Shown here piece after piece: positions 10,890 through 23,835 of a DNA stretch of 64,000 nucleotides. The notes beneath the pieces are model-generated. The model worked only from the letters and a program-made list of their open reading frames with translations. It did no database searches and was not told where the DNA came from. The DNA is from Cadophora sp. MPI-SDFR-AT-0126. Taxonomy: Eukaryota; Ascomycota; Leotiomycetes; Helotiales; Ploettnerulaceae. The DNA lies in NCBI GenBank assembly GCA_020747065.1, contig JAGMVK010000018.1, forward strand, positions 744,001-808,000. The letters run 5' to 3'. The first letter of the stretch is position 1; the number at the start of each line of letters is the position of its first letter. The position numbers and the translations under genes are program-made.

Positions 10890-10943
10890 TAAGGGGGGGC
10901 CCCACCCTTATACAGACGGGGGGGGCGTCTCTGTATAATCCCT
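10890..10943 (-). repeat. Right terminal inverted repeat of the MULE
   Basis: Inverted copy of 8378-8431, ending ..CTGTATAATCCCT at 10943 and followed directly by the second target-site copy CGATACGAGG (10944-10953). Confidence 0.93.
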
Positions 10944-10953
10944 CGATACGAGG

Positions 10954-13253
10954 ACGCTCGTGGCATCTCAGAGCCCCATAAATTTGCGTTTTTCTCTTTA
11001 CGCAGTGGATGTCTGCCCATGTCCGGTTGATGGTCGGAAGCTGAAATTTGATTATTTCGTAGACTTTTTGTGCTCAAAGCGAGTGAAGTGCTGCGAGCAT
11101 TCGCTTCGTGAGTCTGATTTCAGCTAGCGGATGCTCGGCGTACACTCGTATCTTCCTTCTTCGGGGTTTGCTCCGTGATCACCAGCCTCACGATGTGCTG
11201 TTGATATTTTTGTACAGCCCCTTTCGACCATGAAAGGCTATGTAGACACAGATCAAATATCGACTGCAGTTGACGAGGAATCCGATATTCAAGCCCCAAT
11301 GAAACCAAGGGGTTGGGCTCTTCTTCCCTTTAGATCTGAGCATATTGTGTCAAGCGTAGGCAACATTGAATCTCGAAATTAATGATCACCGATCTTGCAG
11401 GAAGTGGGAAAACCCCGATTTCGATTCGAAAAGCCCCTGCCAAGCCTCCTGGTCAGGAACGTGCTAACAAGGACCCTGATTAAGCATAAGTCCAGTTCAT
11501 AGCCAACCTCACATCACAGTTCGTGAAGAAGTTCCTGTCAAAACCGTCAAATCTCGGCTCAGTGAAAATCTGACAGCGGCAATGTTGAATGCACGAGTGG
11601 CATATTGGTTCCTGGATATGATTCGATGAATCAACCACCTCTTTTGGGCATATCTTTGCCAAGGGATGTCTTCAACGCCACCAGAACAGAACTTCCAATC
11701 GATCTTGTCTGCTGCCCCTACCTCCGTAGACTCCCAAGACTTCCAAGGAGGCACAATATCCTTATCGCAGATACTCGGTGAAAGCACGCCGACAATGTTC
11801 AGGATGACTCTGATCCTCAGTCACAAAACTTTGGCGATGACTGGCGAAGTTGGTAGCCGAATGTCCAGGCTCTCTCTGACTGTCAATGTGCCAGCGCTGG
11901 ATCATGACTTTGCAGCATGGGTCAGTACTTGCTGGAAGTCTGGACTGGTCCATACTTCTGGAATAATCCAAAGTTGAATGTTTCTGCTCGGTCAATAGTT
12001 CCCCAATAGGGGAAATTGTACACATGAGGTAAGGGACCTTTGATACAAGGGAAAATCGAATTCCACACCATCATGTCCACTTCAATCTAGTGGCTCTTGC
12101 AGCACAGCGTTGGTCGAAGCTATGCTTCTATTTCGAGATGGATGCCCTTTTCCCTGCACGCAATATGTTGGACCAGAGAGGGTGGTCGAGTAAGGGTGAA
12201 GCTCGTTCACTACATTCTTGGTAGATGTACCTTGAAGAGAGGTGTCCCACATCTTTAGGGCTCGTAAGTTGTCAGGATGAAGTTGTGGAAGAGGTTGAAG
12301 AGCGATCTGGCTAGAAGATTCGAAGATCTTCAACAGCTGTAAGAATAGAACGAAGACTATGTTCTGCAAAGCCAAGGGCGGTGAGGCATCCCTTGAAAAA
12401 GACCTGGCGGAGAGTAATGGCCAAGAAACTCTAACCTGTATTAGAGGGAATGGAAGAGAAGACACAAAAGGATCAAGGTGTAGAGGCGAAGGTCGGCAGC
12501 TGTCCGAACGGTCCCTTTCTGGAGTGGAAGATAATCCAGGATTTGAAGAAAGCTCTCGAAATATTATTGCAAGAGGACAAACAAACCCCAAGAGAGGGAG
12601 GAAGCCCCAACTACAAGGATTACAGAGAAATCTCGGATCAAAGATCTGTAAGTGTTTCGGCACTTGCAGCCCCCGAAACAAGAACTGTGGTGAGAAGATT
12701 CAAGTCCACCACTCGTTGTGTTCAGCAATTCTGTCAGACTCATCAACAAAGTTTTCATGGAATTTTCGAGATAGGCCACAAAAACAGATCCTACCTACAG
12801 GGATAAATTTGTTTCGAGAGTAAATAAGAATGGCTTTTCAGAAGACGCTTGATGATCCCTACTTCACTTCGAACCATGTCCACCACTAGGTTCTAGAGTT
12901 TCGTGCAACCAATTCATATTATAGAAGAAAGTTCTATTTAACAAAATTTCTGTTCAAATACGCTCAGAGTGTATTTCTTATCAAGAAATATTCAAACTAG
13001 AAAATAAGAAATCCGCAAGCTCGGACAAACTGCAACACAATATGCCAGGTCCAAAAGGTGGCTCCACGTGACGACGAGAATTGACGCGAAATCTGGACGC
13101 GTCGTCCATGACATCCAGCAGCATCGAAGCCACGGCATAACGCAGCATTGATAGCGAGCAGCAAGTCGATGGCTACGGGAGACATTCTCATATTGGCCCT
13201 GCAATCACGCATAGAACGGGTCTCCAACAGGAATCCTTGACGGGCCGCAAACA
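10954..13253. other. 2.3-kb gene-poor region
   Basis: Contains several ORFs of 60-200 codons on both strands (longest 12082-12681 minus and 12359-12823 plus) that overlap, show no known motif and no consistent splice sites. It may hold degenerate sequence near the transposon. The last 250 bases are probably the promoter of the helicase gene. Confidence 0.4.
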
Positions 13254-16200
13254 ATGAATCCAGACGGTCTTCTCACGAACCTTAACCAGTCACAACAAGC
13301 GGCCGTATCCTCCTTCGCAGACACATTGGCGATTCTTGCTGGTCCGGGAAGTGGGAAAACACATACTCTTACGTCGCGAACAGCATGGCTACTTGCGCAA
13401 GGTCTGCAGCCATGGAATGTCATTGTTGCGACCTTCACGGTCAAGGCGGCGCGTGAGATGAAGGAGAGGATTGGAAAGCTAATTGGGAATGGAACGGAGT
13501 CAAAACTTATACTTGGGACCTTCCACAGTATCGCGCGGCGATATTTGGCTCGATACGGACATTTAATAGACATTAAACAGGACTTTGGGATTGCGGATAG
13601 TGCGGATTCTCTAGCTATCATCAAGCGCATCATCAAGAGGCACGATTTCATGATAGATGCAAAGGTCGCCCGGTCACGGATCAGCGGATTAAAGGCTCGG
13701 ACGTCTGCAGAACACCCGATATCGAGGAACAAATCTGGTGTAAAGCATGTGGAGGAGCAAGAATTCGAGAAGTGCTATGCCGAGTATGAAGAAGCTCTCC
13801 GGAGATCCAACCTTCTCGACTACGACGACCTGCTTCTTCGATGTGTCGAACTTCTTCGAAACCACCCTTCCTGTGTTTCGAACGTCGAGGCCGTTCTGAT
13901 CGATGAATTCCAAGACACCAATTTGGTCCAATTCGACTTAATGCGCCTGTTTGCTGCACACCGGAAGCGTATTACGATTGTGGGGGACCCAGACCAGAGT
14001 ATCTATGGCTTTCGAGCAGCAGAAGTCAAGAACTATAAGCGTATGCTACGCCAGTACCCAGATACAGTCACAATTGCTTTGGAAGAGAATTACCGGTCCT
14101 CTGGGGCCATTCTGTTGGCATCGTTGAATGTGATCGAACAAGACAGCTCCAGAGTCGCAAAGTCACTGTTAGCGACCCATACTGTCGGAACGAGACCTGT
14201 ACTTCGTAGACTGGCAGGAGCACATAAAGAGGCACAATGGATTGTGACAGAGATCCAGCGGGTAAGAGGAATGACTGGAGAGCTACTCGATCTGAATGAC
14301 TTTGCCATTTTGCTGCGATCGTCTGCATTGTCTCGTCTGATTGAAACTGCACTGGGCAAGGCGGGCATTGCATATAGAATGGTTGGTGAGTTGCTGCATT
14401 TCCACCATCCGGGGTCTGACTTGTCTCTGACACCTGTTAGGTGGTGTTCGGTTTTATGACCGAGTTGAGATCAAAACTGTATTAGACTATCTGAGGGTCA
14501 TTAACCAACCAGACAATAATGATGCGCTGGCCCGAATCATCAACACACCTTCTAGAAGAATTGGAGAAGCCACCATCAAGGATCTATTGGAAGAGGCAGA
14601 TCAGTCAAAGATCACACTTTGGGCCCTAGTCTTGGGTATTGTGCAGGGAAAACGAACGGCGAAGACAAAACTTAAGAACAAGGTGGAACAGAATCTCACA
14701 GGTTTTATAAATATCATCTTAACTGGAAGGAGTAAGATGGCTGCATCCGGGGATGATGAGCGATTGTCGATTTCCGGCTTGATCAACTTTATTCTCACCA
14801 AGACGAACTATGAGAGGTGGCTCGAGGAACATCAAGGCGATGTCCACAAGGCGAGATGGGATAATGTGCAAGAGCTCATTACGCAAGCTACTGACTTCGA
14901 GGATCTCATATCATATGGTTACGAAGACGAAGCACTTCCAGAAGTGGATGGACTCGAGCAGAATGAGGATGCAGGGACATTGTCCCGATTTCTTGCGAAT
15001 GTAGCACTTGCATCGGAAGTTAAGACCGACGATACGGAAAGTGCTCCAACTGCACAGGTCACCATTTCGACGATACATGCTGCCAAAGGTCTCGAGTGGC
15101 CTGTCGTCTTCATCCCTGCGACCTACCAAGGTTCAATACCACATTCCCGTGCGGAAGATACCAATGAGGAGCGTCGACTTCTTTACGTGGCTATGACAAG
15201 AGCCAAAGCTCTTTTGTATATGAGCTGTCCCCTGAAGAATTCTCAGGGTGAGGATACAATCCTGTCGCCATTCTTGACACCACCAGGCCTTGCTCCGTTA
15301 CTTGATGCAAAGGGTCCCTCATTATGGTCATCTACGGTTCAGTCCATGGCTCAAATATTGCGGCGAAACTTACCGTCGACGAAGTCAATTCAACTTTCCT
15401 CAGCATCACTTACAAGCACGGAGGATGATCTGTTTCCGGAACGTGGCGAAGAAAATGAACAAGAGAAAGATGCAAGATGGGATTCCATGACAGGAGGCAG
15501 CCTGACTTTCAATATGGGACAACAAGCTCCCAAGCGTCGACGCGTTGAGCTTGGTAGGAGTGTCAGTAACCTGGAAGAAGGGCCCGAGAGAAATTGGAAG
15601 CCAACCTACGCTACTACGATGGATCGAGCATCTAGCTTCACTACTGCTGGTCTTACCATGCAAAGTGGATTTGTGAGTGCCGGTTCGCATATGCAAGTCT
15701 TGAAGGAGCAGTCTGTGAATTGTGCCGTGGGTGATCTACAAGACGCCGATTGCACCAACATTGGAAATAATAAGCAAGGGAAACAAAGGAGTAAGCTTCC
15801 TGAGGGACAAGGCACTCTATTTGGATTTCTGGGGAAACCTGAGCCTAGGCTTCCAAAGAAAATCCTTGCTCCGGTCAAAGAAGTGGACCTGCCGAGATCT
15901 GTTTTGCCCACGGTCCCGAAGAACTTCAACCTGCCGAGAGCAGTTACAACACACTCAGAGCCGATTGGCATTGAGCCCTCCCTTTCAACACACCGCTTGG
16001 GTTTCGGTAACCCCTGCACTCGACCAGGGTACGCTGGCCGTATCGATCTACAGACTCCAAGGAATGACTATGTTTTCCTATCCAGTTCGCCACCGAGGTC
16101 AAAGGCGCCTCCGGACCCAGCAGAAGAAGCGCCACCAAAACCGGTCGGCCTAACGGCCAAACCTACCATGCTATCACTCATCCGCCCTCCTACTTCGAAA

Positions 16201-16341
16201 CATGAGACCACGGTATCTATGCTTCAGAATGGTGGTGGCTCGAGGAAAACTTTGGGGCTGAAGAGGAGTATGGATGGTTGGGCGAGTCGGAAGGGGCAGG
16301 GCTTCAAGCCACCGACTATGAAACGAGGACCTGGATTATGA
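13254..16341 (+). CDS. srs2: UvrD/Rep superfamily 1 helicase, Srs2-like
   Basis: Two exons (13254-14385, 14441-16341; 55-nt intron GTGAGT..TTAG), 1010 residues. All SF1A motifs are present: GPGSGKT (Walker A, near residue 30), IDEFQDT (II), GDPDQSIYGFR (III), ENYRSS (IV), HAAKGLEWP (V) and EERRLLYVAMTRA (VI). Length, the single N-terminal helicase core and a long poorly conserved C-terminal tail rich in Pro/Ser/Lys fit Srs2, the 3'-5' translocase that strips Rad51 from ssDNA; in yeast the tail binds Rad51 and SUMO-PCNA. Nuclear role in recombination control is inferred from the family. Start AUG is the first in frame and sits just before the DUF-like LNQSQQAAV Q-motif. Confidence 0.9.
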
Positions 16342-17465
16342 TTAACTTGCTTAAGGTATGGGGAAAACTTCAGAAGAAGGAATGGCGTTCTTGGATAAAG
16401 GTTCATGGAGTCATGGCCTCTGGCTATGGTAAAGGTAGATAGCATGTTGCATATTGTGTTGGCTATTGCATGGCATTGTGAACTTGCAGTTGTAATTATG
16501 GTTATTGGGACGAAATCCTCGGAACAAAGAGTTAAGCTGATATGACGTCTCAGGATCCAGAGTTTATTGTCGTGCTCGTCGCCTACTAAAGTTGCTGATC
16601 TCGCTTAAGTTTTCGGCCCACGCTGTCAATATCAACATCAACATCACCAAAAATTAAATCTCCAAAAATGCTAAGAAATGTACCACCATCGCACAATTAT
16701 AAAATGGAAAAAATTGCAAAACTCAACTGGAAAGTCACGCTCGGATCTGTGTGAGGTTCCAGTTTACAAACGTAATTTAATACGTTTTCCGATTCGATCC
16801 GCCGATAGTTGGTGTTCGTATACGATTCTCAACTCGAGAAGACACGCTTTGACCTGAACCTTCCGAACTCGTTTTTGAGACGAGTTGGACGGCCGCCCAC
16901 GGTCGGAAGGAATTTGCTTATTTGGTTACATAAAGAGGCTAAGAGTCGGTTTGCTAACGACAGTAGACGATGCGAGACGAGGTTGGGCGGAGCACACACT
17001 TGGGGTTTACAGTGACGACACACCACAACTTCGGTCGTGGTACATCGTGTTAGTTGATATTACTTCTTCTACATAGAATTTCCTTAAAGATATTTCATTC
17101 CAAGAAGGTCAAGCTGACTGATTCAGTGCTCCTGTGATATTCTTTCTCGTGTTTTGCTCAACATGTCAACAATCAATAGGCAATCAACACCAGCAGCGGA
17201 TACCAGCATCATCAGAACTTTGATCGATAGCTTCACCCCTTCAACAGGATTCCCGTGACAATGCAGCGCGATGCTTGATTGTGAGTCCGTCGGCGAAGGT
17301 GAAATCGAGGCTGTAACCAAAACTTGCTACACTATTCCGATTCGAGGCACTTTAGCGAACCACTTCATGATCAACAAATAAATAAATCCAACTGCCGCGT
17401 CAAGTCTCGCGGGCCAGTCTCGCGGGCCAGTCTCTCGAACTCTGAACAATCACCACACTCTCTCC
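16342..17465. other. Intergenic between helicase and unknown gene
   Basis: No coding signal on either strand. A direct duplication GTCTCGCGGGCCA occurs near 17403-17428 just before the next gene. Confidence 0.5.
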
Positions 17466-18367
17466 TTGACTGCCATATCGTGCCCTCAACCAGAGGAGTC
17501 TTCACCATCAGCCTCAATGGCAACTCCAACTTCATCACCCCCCACCACTGCCACCACCCTGACTCCGCCCTCAACTTCCATTTCTACCTTCTCCGCCATC
17601 AAATCATTCATTCCAGCACCTGTACCAGCCTCGACTGCCGAGAACATCGACTACCGCGTGCCCGCGCCTCCCGGACTCGATGACATCTCCAGCTGGCTCT
17701 ACGGCCTGCAATACTCCCTGTATTTCGCCATCAAGATGGCAAAATATATCTCACACCGAACCCTCTTCGCACTTTTCAATCGCCAAAAGAATAAGGATAA
17801 CGCCGCCCTCAAACAACAATTCATCGATGTACTGTCGCAATTTTTGAACGATGAAGAGCTGAATGTTGAGGAGTTTGAGAAGATTTTTAGTTGTTTCGCG
17901 GAGAAGAACAAGAATAGATCGAAGGCGTTTGTGATGGAGGTTGCCAGGTGTGAGGGTGTTAGGGAGTATATTCAGTGTGAGTTCATTCTCCGTATCGGCG
18001 AAAAGCGCTCGGCGGGTTAACATGAATTGAGGCGCTGGCTGAAGTGCCGATAGATGAATGTTACCGGGGCATCATTGACAACGGAAAACTCCTCGACGAC
18101 AACATTTTCAACCCACTTATACACGCTCAAGCCCGTATGAAGGTACAAAAGTACATCCAACTCATCTCAGAGACGCACGAGATCCACCAGAAAACTGTCA
18201 AAGCATTCAAAGAGTCGAAGATGCGCTTGAAGGAGCTGGTTGAGCTTGCGAACAAACGCTTGGCTGCTATCCCGGAGGGAGGAGAACCGTGGGATGATGA
18301 TTACGAGGCTTTTGCTCTCACGAAAAGTGCGGCGCGTAAGGAGTTTGCTGAGAGTCTTGGTATGTGA
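17466..18367 (+). CDS. Conserved-looking protein of unknown function
   Basis: Two exons (17466-17976, 18054-18367; 77-nt intron GTGAGT..GATAG, phase 1), 274 residues. The first 60 residues are Pro/Ser/Thr-rich low complexity; a second ATG at 17517 is an equally good start. The rest is helical and charged: YGLQYSLYFAIKMAKY could be a membrane-facing or buried helix, followed by EELNVEEFEKIFSCFAEK (EF-hand-like in spacing but without a calcium loop), and a long helical C-terminus with Lys/Glu periodicity suggesting coiled coil (HQKTVKAFKESKMRLKELVEL). No signal peptide. I do not recognise the family. An alternative acceptor at 18045 would change two residues. Confidence 0.6.
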
Positions 18368-18607
18368 TTGGAGGTAGGGTATGAAGATGCAGGATAAGGG
18401 CTAGTAGAGAGGGAACATGTCTTTCATTGACTAGCCATTCATTATGGATTCGATCTCAATGGTATAACCTCCGCGCCATGACGCCCAGAAATGCAGCAAA
18501 TGCGCCTTTTCCTTCGAAAGTCCCATTCCCATCAGCCGTTTCACATGAATTGATATTTCCTCAGCTCCTCTCTGTTCCAAATATCTGGCCTATGAAGGCT
18601 TTTATGG

Positions 18608-20937
18608 TCAAAATCTGCCAGAATGATCTTCTGGGAAGTTTGCCAGCTGAACTTTAGTTGAGAAACTCAGTAACCTCTTTAGATGGCTGCCCTTTTCGCA
18701 ATCGCTTGGTATTGGCGGAAATCGACCTTCTCTCCTCTCAAACACGTTCAAGATCGACCTGACGGCATCGTAGTACGATTCTGCCGTTCTCTGAAATCCG
18801 AGCTTGTTCCATTCATCCTCTCTCACACTAGCTTTGATCTCGTCCCAAAGCGCTCTCCAGTTTCGCACAGCTAGGTGGAAAGGCGCAGTGAGTCTTTGTA
18901 TGTCGGCGCCGGGTACCGAAGCCATAGGGTTCGAGAAAGTAGAAGCCCACATGTGAGTGTAGAGAAAATGGATGAGCATTTGCATATCAAGAGCAGTCAC
19001 TTTGCCTCGCCTCAAGACATTGAGCTCATCTTCTGCTCCTTCTACAGAGAAGAGAATAAGGAATGCTTCTTTAATCTTCATTCCGAGTCTCGGAACGGCT
19101 GATTTCGCAACCATTTCGTCGAAGTTGGAGAGCTGGAAAAATGTGTCATCACTCGGGAATGGGAGGTCGATTTCTGCCCATTGAAAATGGGGAGACACAT
19201 TGTTGAAGATTCCGAAGGCGTGGTCGAGCATTACTGCTATCGTGGCGGTTCTGTCACTGGTTAACTGGTTTGTGGGGTATACAGCTGGGTAGGTGCAATA
19301 TACCGAATGAACGACTCTGTCCGTATCCAGGTTCGGAAGGATTTCTGATCGTTTATCAGAAAGTTTGGAGGGTGTTGCATTGTGAGCACATCTAAAAGAT
19401 GAAAAATCTGCAATTGTCAATATTTTTCTGGTTTGATTCGGACCAAGACATACGTGTACGACTTTTGGAAATCTTTGTTGGCGGACTCTGGTCCTAGCTG
19501 TTGGATTCCCAGTCCAGTATTGCAAGACAATCATCAGGTACGCTCCTTGCAGCTCTTCCAGTTGATACTGTTGCCATTCTGCTGATGCAGTCTCTCCGTG
19601 CTTGGCGTACAGCCGGCCAGGCATTTCATACTCATCGCTTAAGCCGGGAATGGAGAAGATGTAGCCTTCTATGGTGTCCAAGAGACCCTTCAGCTTTACA
19701 ACATCTTCCGACTCTTTCGAATACTGGTAAACAGGTTAGCATTTGAGGTCCAGCGGGTCATCTTGAGATATGTACCATTCCACCAAGACTCATCAAGGAC
19801 AAGACGAGAGGGAGAGCAGCAGTGCATGGGTTGAAAGTGGCTTGATGAACCATGGGAGCATGCTTATGCCAATGCCTGAAGTAGAGCTTGATGTATGCTG
19901 CGACTTTATCGGCAGTGATCAGCTCAATAGCATCTATTAATTCTTTGGGAGGTAGATGTGGCGGGTTTTGAACGGCAGCCATATACCGCAGCTTCTCTCT
20001 TATGTCGAAAGCTCTCTGTTCCAAAACCTTTCGATCCAGAAAAGGCGAATCTGGCCCAGACGACAATATCATATTCTCGTTCGGCATCTGCCAGTTGTTT
20101 GTCTGTTGCTCGAAGTTTTGAAACTCCAATCGATTGAGAAAGACATCGATATTGTTCGCCTGTATCATATGCCCATATTGCTGGAAGACCGGTGTTGCGC
20201 TGGAGGCCGAGCTTTGCGCGCCATACTCCGTTGCAGATGAGGAAGCCGGCAATATATCTGGCTTACTGCTTGGACTCCTTGTGGACGACTGGGGAAATTC
20301 CCGTATGAAGTCATTCTCACTTGGGCAATTGAGAAGAAAGCCTATCGAGTTGCGATCATTCGGTGTGTCGGGAGTCGAACGAGGAGGAGGTGTTTGCGAG
20401 TATTGCTCTTCTGGGCTCGAGATGGTCGAGGCATTTGCTAATCGCTAAACATCAGCACTGTCTCCATTCACAGGCGCATAGGAAAGACGAACTTGAAGAC
20501 CGTGTCTTTACGCATGTCCTCCCAAACTCTGTACATTTCTGACATGGAACATTGTTGTCGCATTTGACCTTCAGCCGGGAGCATTCGTCGCATGCATGTC
20601 GTTTCCTGCCCCTCTCCAACGAACTTGGGATAGCAGAATTTCCCCGCCGTTCGCACCTACTGAAATGGTCTCGTAGAACATCACTGTAAATACCGTCAGA
20701 AAATACAAAGTGTCAAAGCATTTCCGCGGTTCATACCTGCGCTTGAATGTCTTCGCGCAAAATTTACAGCTGTACGGCCTGTCTCCGGAATCTATTCATC
20801 CCACCTGGTTAGCTTATATCCGCCAAAACTCCGAAAGGTACAATCGACTTACGCTGCTGCTGGTGTCGCAGAAGATGTGCTTTACGTTGGAACTTCTTTC
20901 CACATTGATTGCAGGTCGACAGGCTCTGAGCCTCCAT
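18608..20937 (-). CDS. Fungal transcription factor with C2H2 fingers plus Zn2Cys6 cluster
   Basis: Seven exons: 20937-20853, 20791-20737, 20683-20493, 20437-19776, 19723-19454, 19407-19304, 19256-18608; 671 residues; introns 46-62 nt. The N-terminus has a classical C2H2 finger (C-x2-C-x12-H-x3-H) with linker HSGDRPYSC, a second finger C-x2-C-x12-H-x3-C, then a Zn2Cys6 cluster (C-x2-C-x6-C-x5-C-x2-C-x6-C, from ACDECSRLKVKC). The rest is the fungal-specific factor region, including WIRTESFIRDRTATIAVMLDHAFGIF, which is only restored when the 46- and 47-nt introns at 19453-19408 and 19303-19257 are removed; reading straight through them also stays open and is misleading. It should be a nuclear DNA-binding regulator; targets unknown. 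Confidence 0.85.
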
Positions 20938-23835
20938 CTCTACATGCCATTGCGAAAGAATGGGAAAGGGCCGTTGCGGGAGAGACGGTTATTTGGGGAC
21001 CTTGCATCGGTCCCGACTTTTTGCTTGTGGGGTTATCACGGTGCCTTTGCGGGGGGTATGATGCTGGCTCAGGCTGGCATTACTGGGCGGTTCAGCCACA
21101 GGATAGTGAAACTAGGAACCCCAGTTACCTTTGTGGCGCCCCTATGGACTAAACCCTCGCTGCCAAGGACTCTTTACACGGATCCTTGCTTCCAGGAGGC
21201 AGCCAACACGGAAAACGGCTATCACGGCGAGCTCGGGTCTTCGAAAGAGTTCAAATTGCTTGGGCTTTAGCCACAATTGGTGATGCAAGGTCGACGAGTG
21301 GAATGCCTAGTCTTGAATATGGAGTCCATAGTGGACGTCAACAGCCCAATGTTGCATTTGGAAACAGACGATCTGGGGCTGCAGGCGAGTTTGCAACAAT
21401 GCTTGCGAGCGCCGAGGAAGCTCACAAGGCTGATATGTAACTTCCAGCTGGACAGGGTACAAGATGTCGTGCGCTTTCTGGGCAATTCGCGGTTGGCTAT
21501 TCATTACCCATTCTTGAAGAAAGTCATGGCTTGGAATGATGCTCTGAAATTGGATGCGCGTTTGTAGCTGCTTCTACATTGTTTGAAGCGCTGTTCCAAT
21601 GCCGAAAGATCCATTTCGTCCGTATTCCGGCCGAGTCACCTCTCAGGACTCTAAAGGAAGACTTCTGTCGGGGGACAAGTACGTCCGTCGGCGACCAGAA
21701 GAAGTATGCGCTTCGCCATTCCTAGACGATGGACCCCTACGTTTTCAGCCTTTTGAGCCCCAAGACGTGATGCCAAGAGATTGGACGGAAAGACTGTCCG
21801 AGTCAACGAATTGCATCTCTTCGTTTTGTGAGCCTCCCTGTCATCTCCACTAAAATAGTGTGGCACCATGGGAATTGTCCATCTTGAGGGTCCTCCCTCA
21901 TGAGATCACTCATTTTTGGGCAAAAAAGAATGCGTACGGATCGTCGGATTTGTCACACGCAAACAAAGAATCGGATTGGTAAAGTGCAATCTATCTGCCT
22001 GGCTCCAGTAATACTATCACTTCTCAAAGGACAAAGCGCGTGAGTTGAATCGTGGTTGAGACGTGCGATCGAAGTATTTATTGTTATGGACTTAGCAATT
22101 GCCGGATAGTACGATACCTCCACCAAAGTGGGCGGACACATCTCGGATATACCAATGATGTTCAGCGGATCCAAAAACTCCAGACCTGCCTATTCCAGCA
22201 TCTGATTTGTCCGTTACCCTTTCATGCATCTACCTTTTTACTGTTTTCAATTCGATTTGACACAGCTATCAAAGTCCATGCGTCCATAAGTTGCCGATAT
22301 CCGGGAGGCTTGCGGCACGCTTCTTGGCGCTGCCAATTGAAGATGGAATTTTCCATATTTCTTCGAGAAAACCAAGGACAACGTGTCAAGATCGGATCTT
22401 TGAGATCTAAGGTGTGCTTGGCATCCTTATCACACCGCCAGCGGCAAGTCTATTGCATTTTACATGGATACCGGCTGTCACCTGCCGTCCAAGAGTGCCA
22501 CGAACGTAAAAATGTCTTGGCATGTTGGGCTCGCATTGCAGGCTGCAGAGCGCTGGTCACAATCATATGACGGGGAGTGCGGGCTGCTCTTTGCTGCACT
22601 TTGAGTTTCATATGGATAGTACGGCAAGAATATGGACATCGCAACGTAGCCAAGACTTCTGAGGTGCTTCCGAGTTGGAGCGAGTTACGGGTCGTTTAGC
22701 TGCGTATTTACTTCTTCAAACAGCCGAGCCTTAACTTCCTGACGCGATTGTTGGTGTCAAAGATGAAAGGCTTGCATTTGCAAGATTGGATGGGATATAA
22801 GGAATGTGCAGTTCTCTTTTCGTTTCAATAAATGTTTTCAATTTGCTCTTGAGATTGAATTTAGCATGTGGCCACGGAAATGTCCCAGAGAGTTTGCAGT
22901 TGAGCAATTGATCGATCCCGCTCCAAGACCGCAGTGCAGATCGGGAAATGTGGAGCAAGGATGGGATCTTTCCCATCGACATCTGAATCTTGCTTTTCTG
23001 ACACGACAAGAACGACTGGAATGCAGGTTGTCGACAGATATACACCAGGAAGAAGTAATACCTTTGGTACTGCGTCATGGGCTAGCAAGTCAAACATCCA
23101 ACTTCGAACTTGACTTCCTCACGTACACCCAGATCTTTGAATCTTGAGCTCAAAGAGTGAGCTTGCAGCTTTGACTCCAGCAGTCTCTGCCTTCTCGAGC
23201 ACAGGTCGATCGCTGACAGCTCTAATCCTAGTGCTGTCAATCCGGTGGTGCACCTCAATCTTCAACGGCATAGAATCCACCATGTCCTCGATGGCTCCCT
23301 GCCCAGCCCGTGTCACCAGGCCGAGGATACAGTGACACTCGAACACTGCTATGCGGAATTCATCTACGCGTTGCAGATCTGCATTGACATCCTGCGATGG
23401 GCATGGCTTTCATACCAGGTATTTTCCAAGGCTACAACTAGAGAACAGGGCATGACGAGAGAGGAGGGGGCTCTCTTGAGTTGTGTACGCCTGGTGGCGG
23501 TCTCCAGACCCTGCCGCCTACACGGACATGTCGTTAAGGCTCAATACAATATCACAGCCTGTTCCTGCGCGATCCCACGACAAATTTCACTCACAAGACA
23601 TCATCAAGAAGGCCGCCATGCAAGTCAAGGTGAGATTCTAAACAACCACAAAGATGACTGTGAAGAAAATGACACAACGTTTCGTAATTTCAGCCAATCC
23701 GTAACCCCTAAAAGCATAATAATAGACTCTAACGTCAAGTAACTTCCATCCTGGGACAGAATCTGCAGCCTGAGATCATAACAGAAAGAGATTTACTGGG
23801 TACTGAATGACCAAAATCCTCAAAATCCCCAAAAG
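20938..23835. other. 2.9-kb stretch without a supportable gene
   Basis: Many short ORFs on both strands, none with a recognisable motif or credible introns. The part next to 20937 is presumably the regulator's promoter; the rest may contain degraded sequence. It borders the small-protein family at 23836. Confidence 0.4.

Larger units (their letters stand above)
8378..10943 (+). mobile_element. Complete Mutator-like (Hop-type MULE) DNA transposon, inactive
   Basis: The 2566-bp element is bounded by 54-bp terminal inverted repeats (8378-8431 and 10890-10943; one mismatch, G versus C at base 47) that begin AGGGATTATACAG, and by a perfect 10-bp target-site duplication. Inside is one transposase gene with FAR1-like, MULE transposase, SWIM-like and zinc-knuckle parts. 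Near the left end an 11-bp motif (ACGGGCGGTGA) is repeated directly at 8437-8447 and 8457-8467, a possible transposase binding site. Near-identical ends suggest recent insertion, yet the transposase has five in-frame stops. Confidence 0.95.

Noticed and set aside
12082..12823. Overlapping ORFs of 199 codons (minus) and 154 codons (plus)
   Set aside because: No motif, no plausible codon or splice pattern, and each overlaps the other; probably chance ORFs in gene-poor sequence.
19257..19453. Uninterrupted reading of the zinc regulator through 19453-19257
   Set aside because: The unspliced frame replaces the conserved WIRTESFIRDRTATIAVMLDHAF helix by unrelated sequence; two consensus introns restore it.
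22052..22570. 172-codon plus-strand ORF in the 2.9-kb gap
   Set aside because: No recognisable motif, no homologous pattern and no intron-exon logic; treated as chance.
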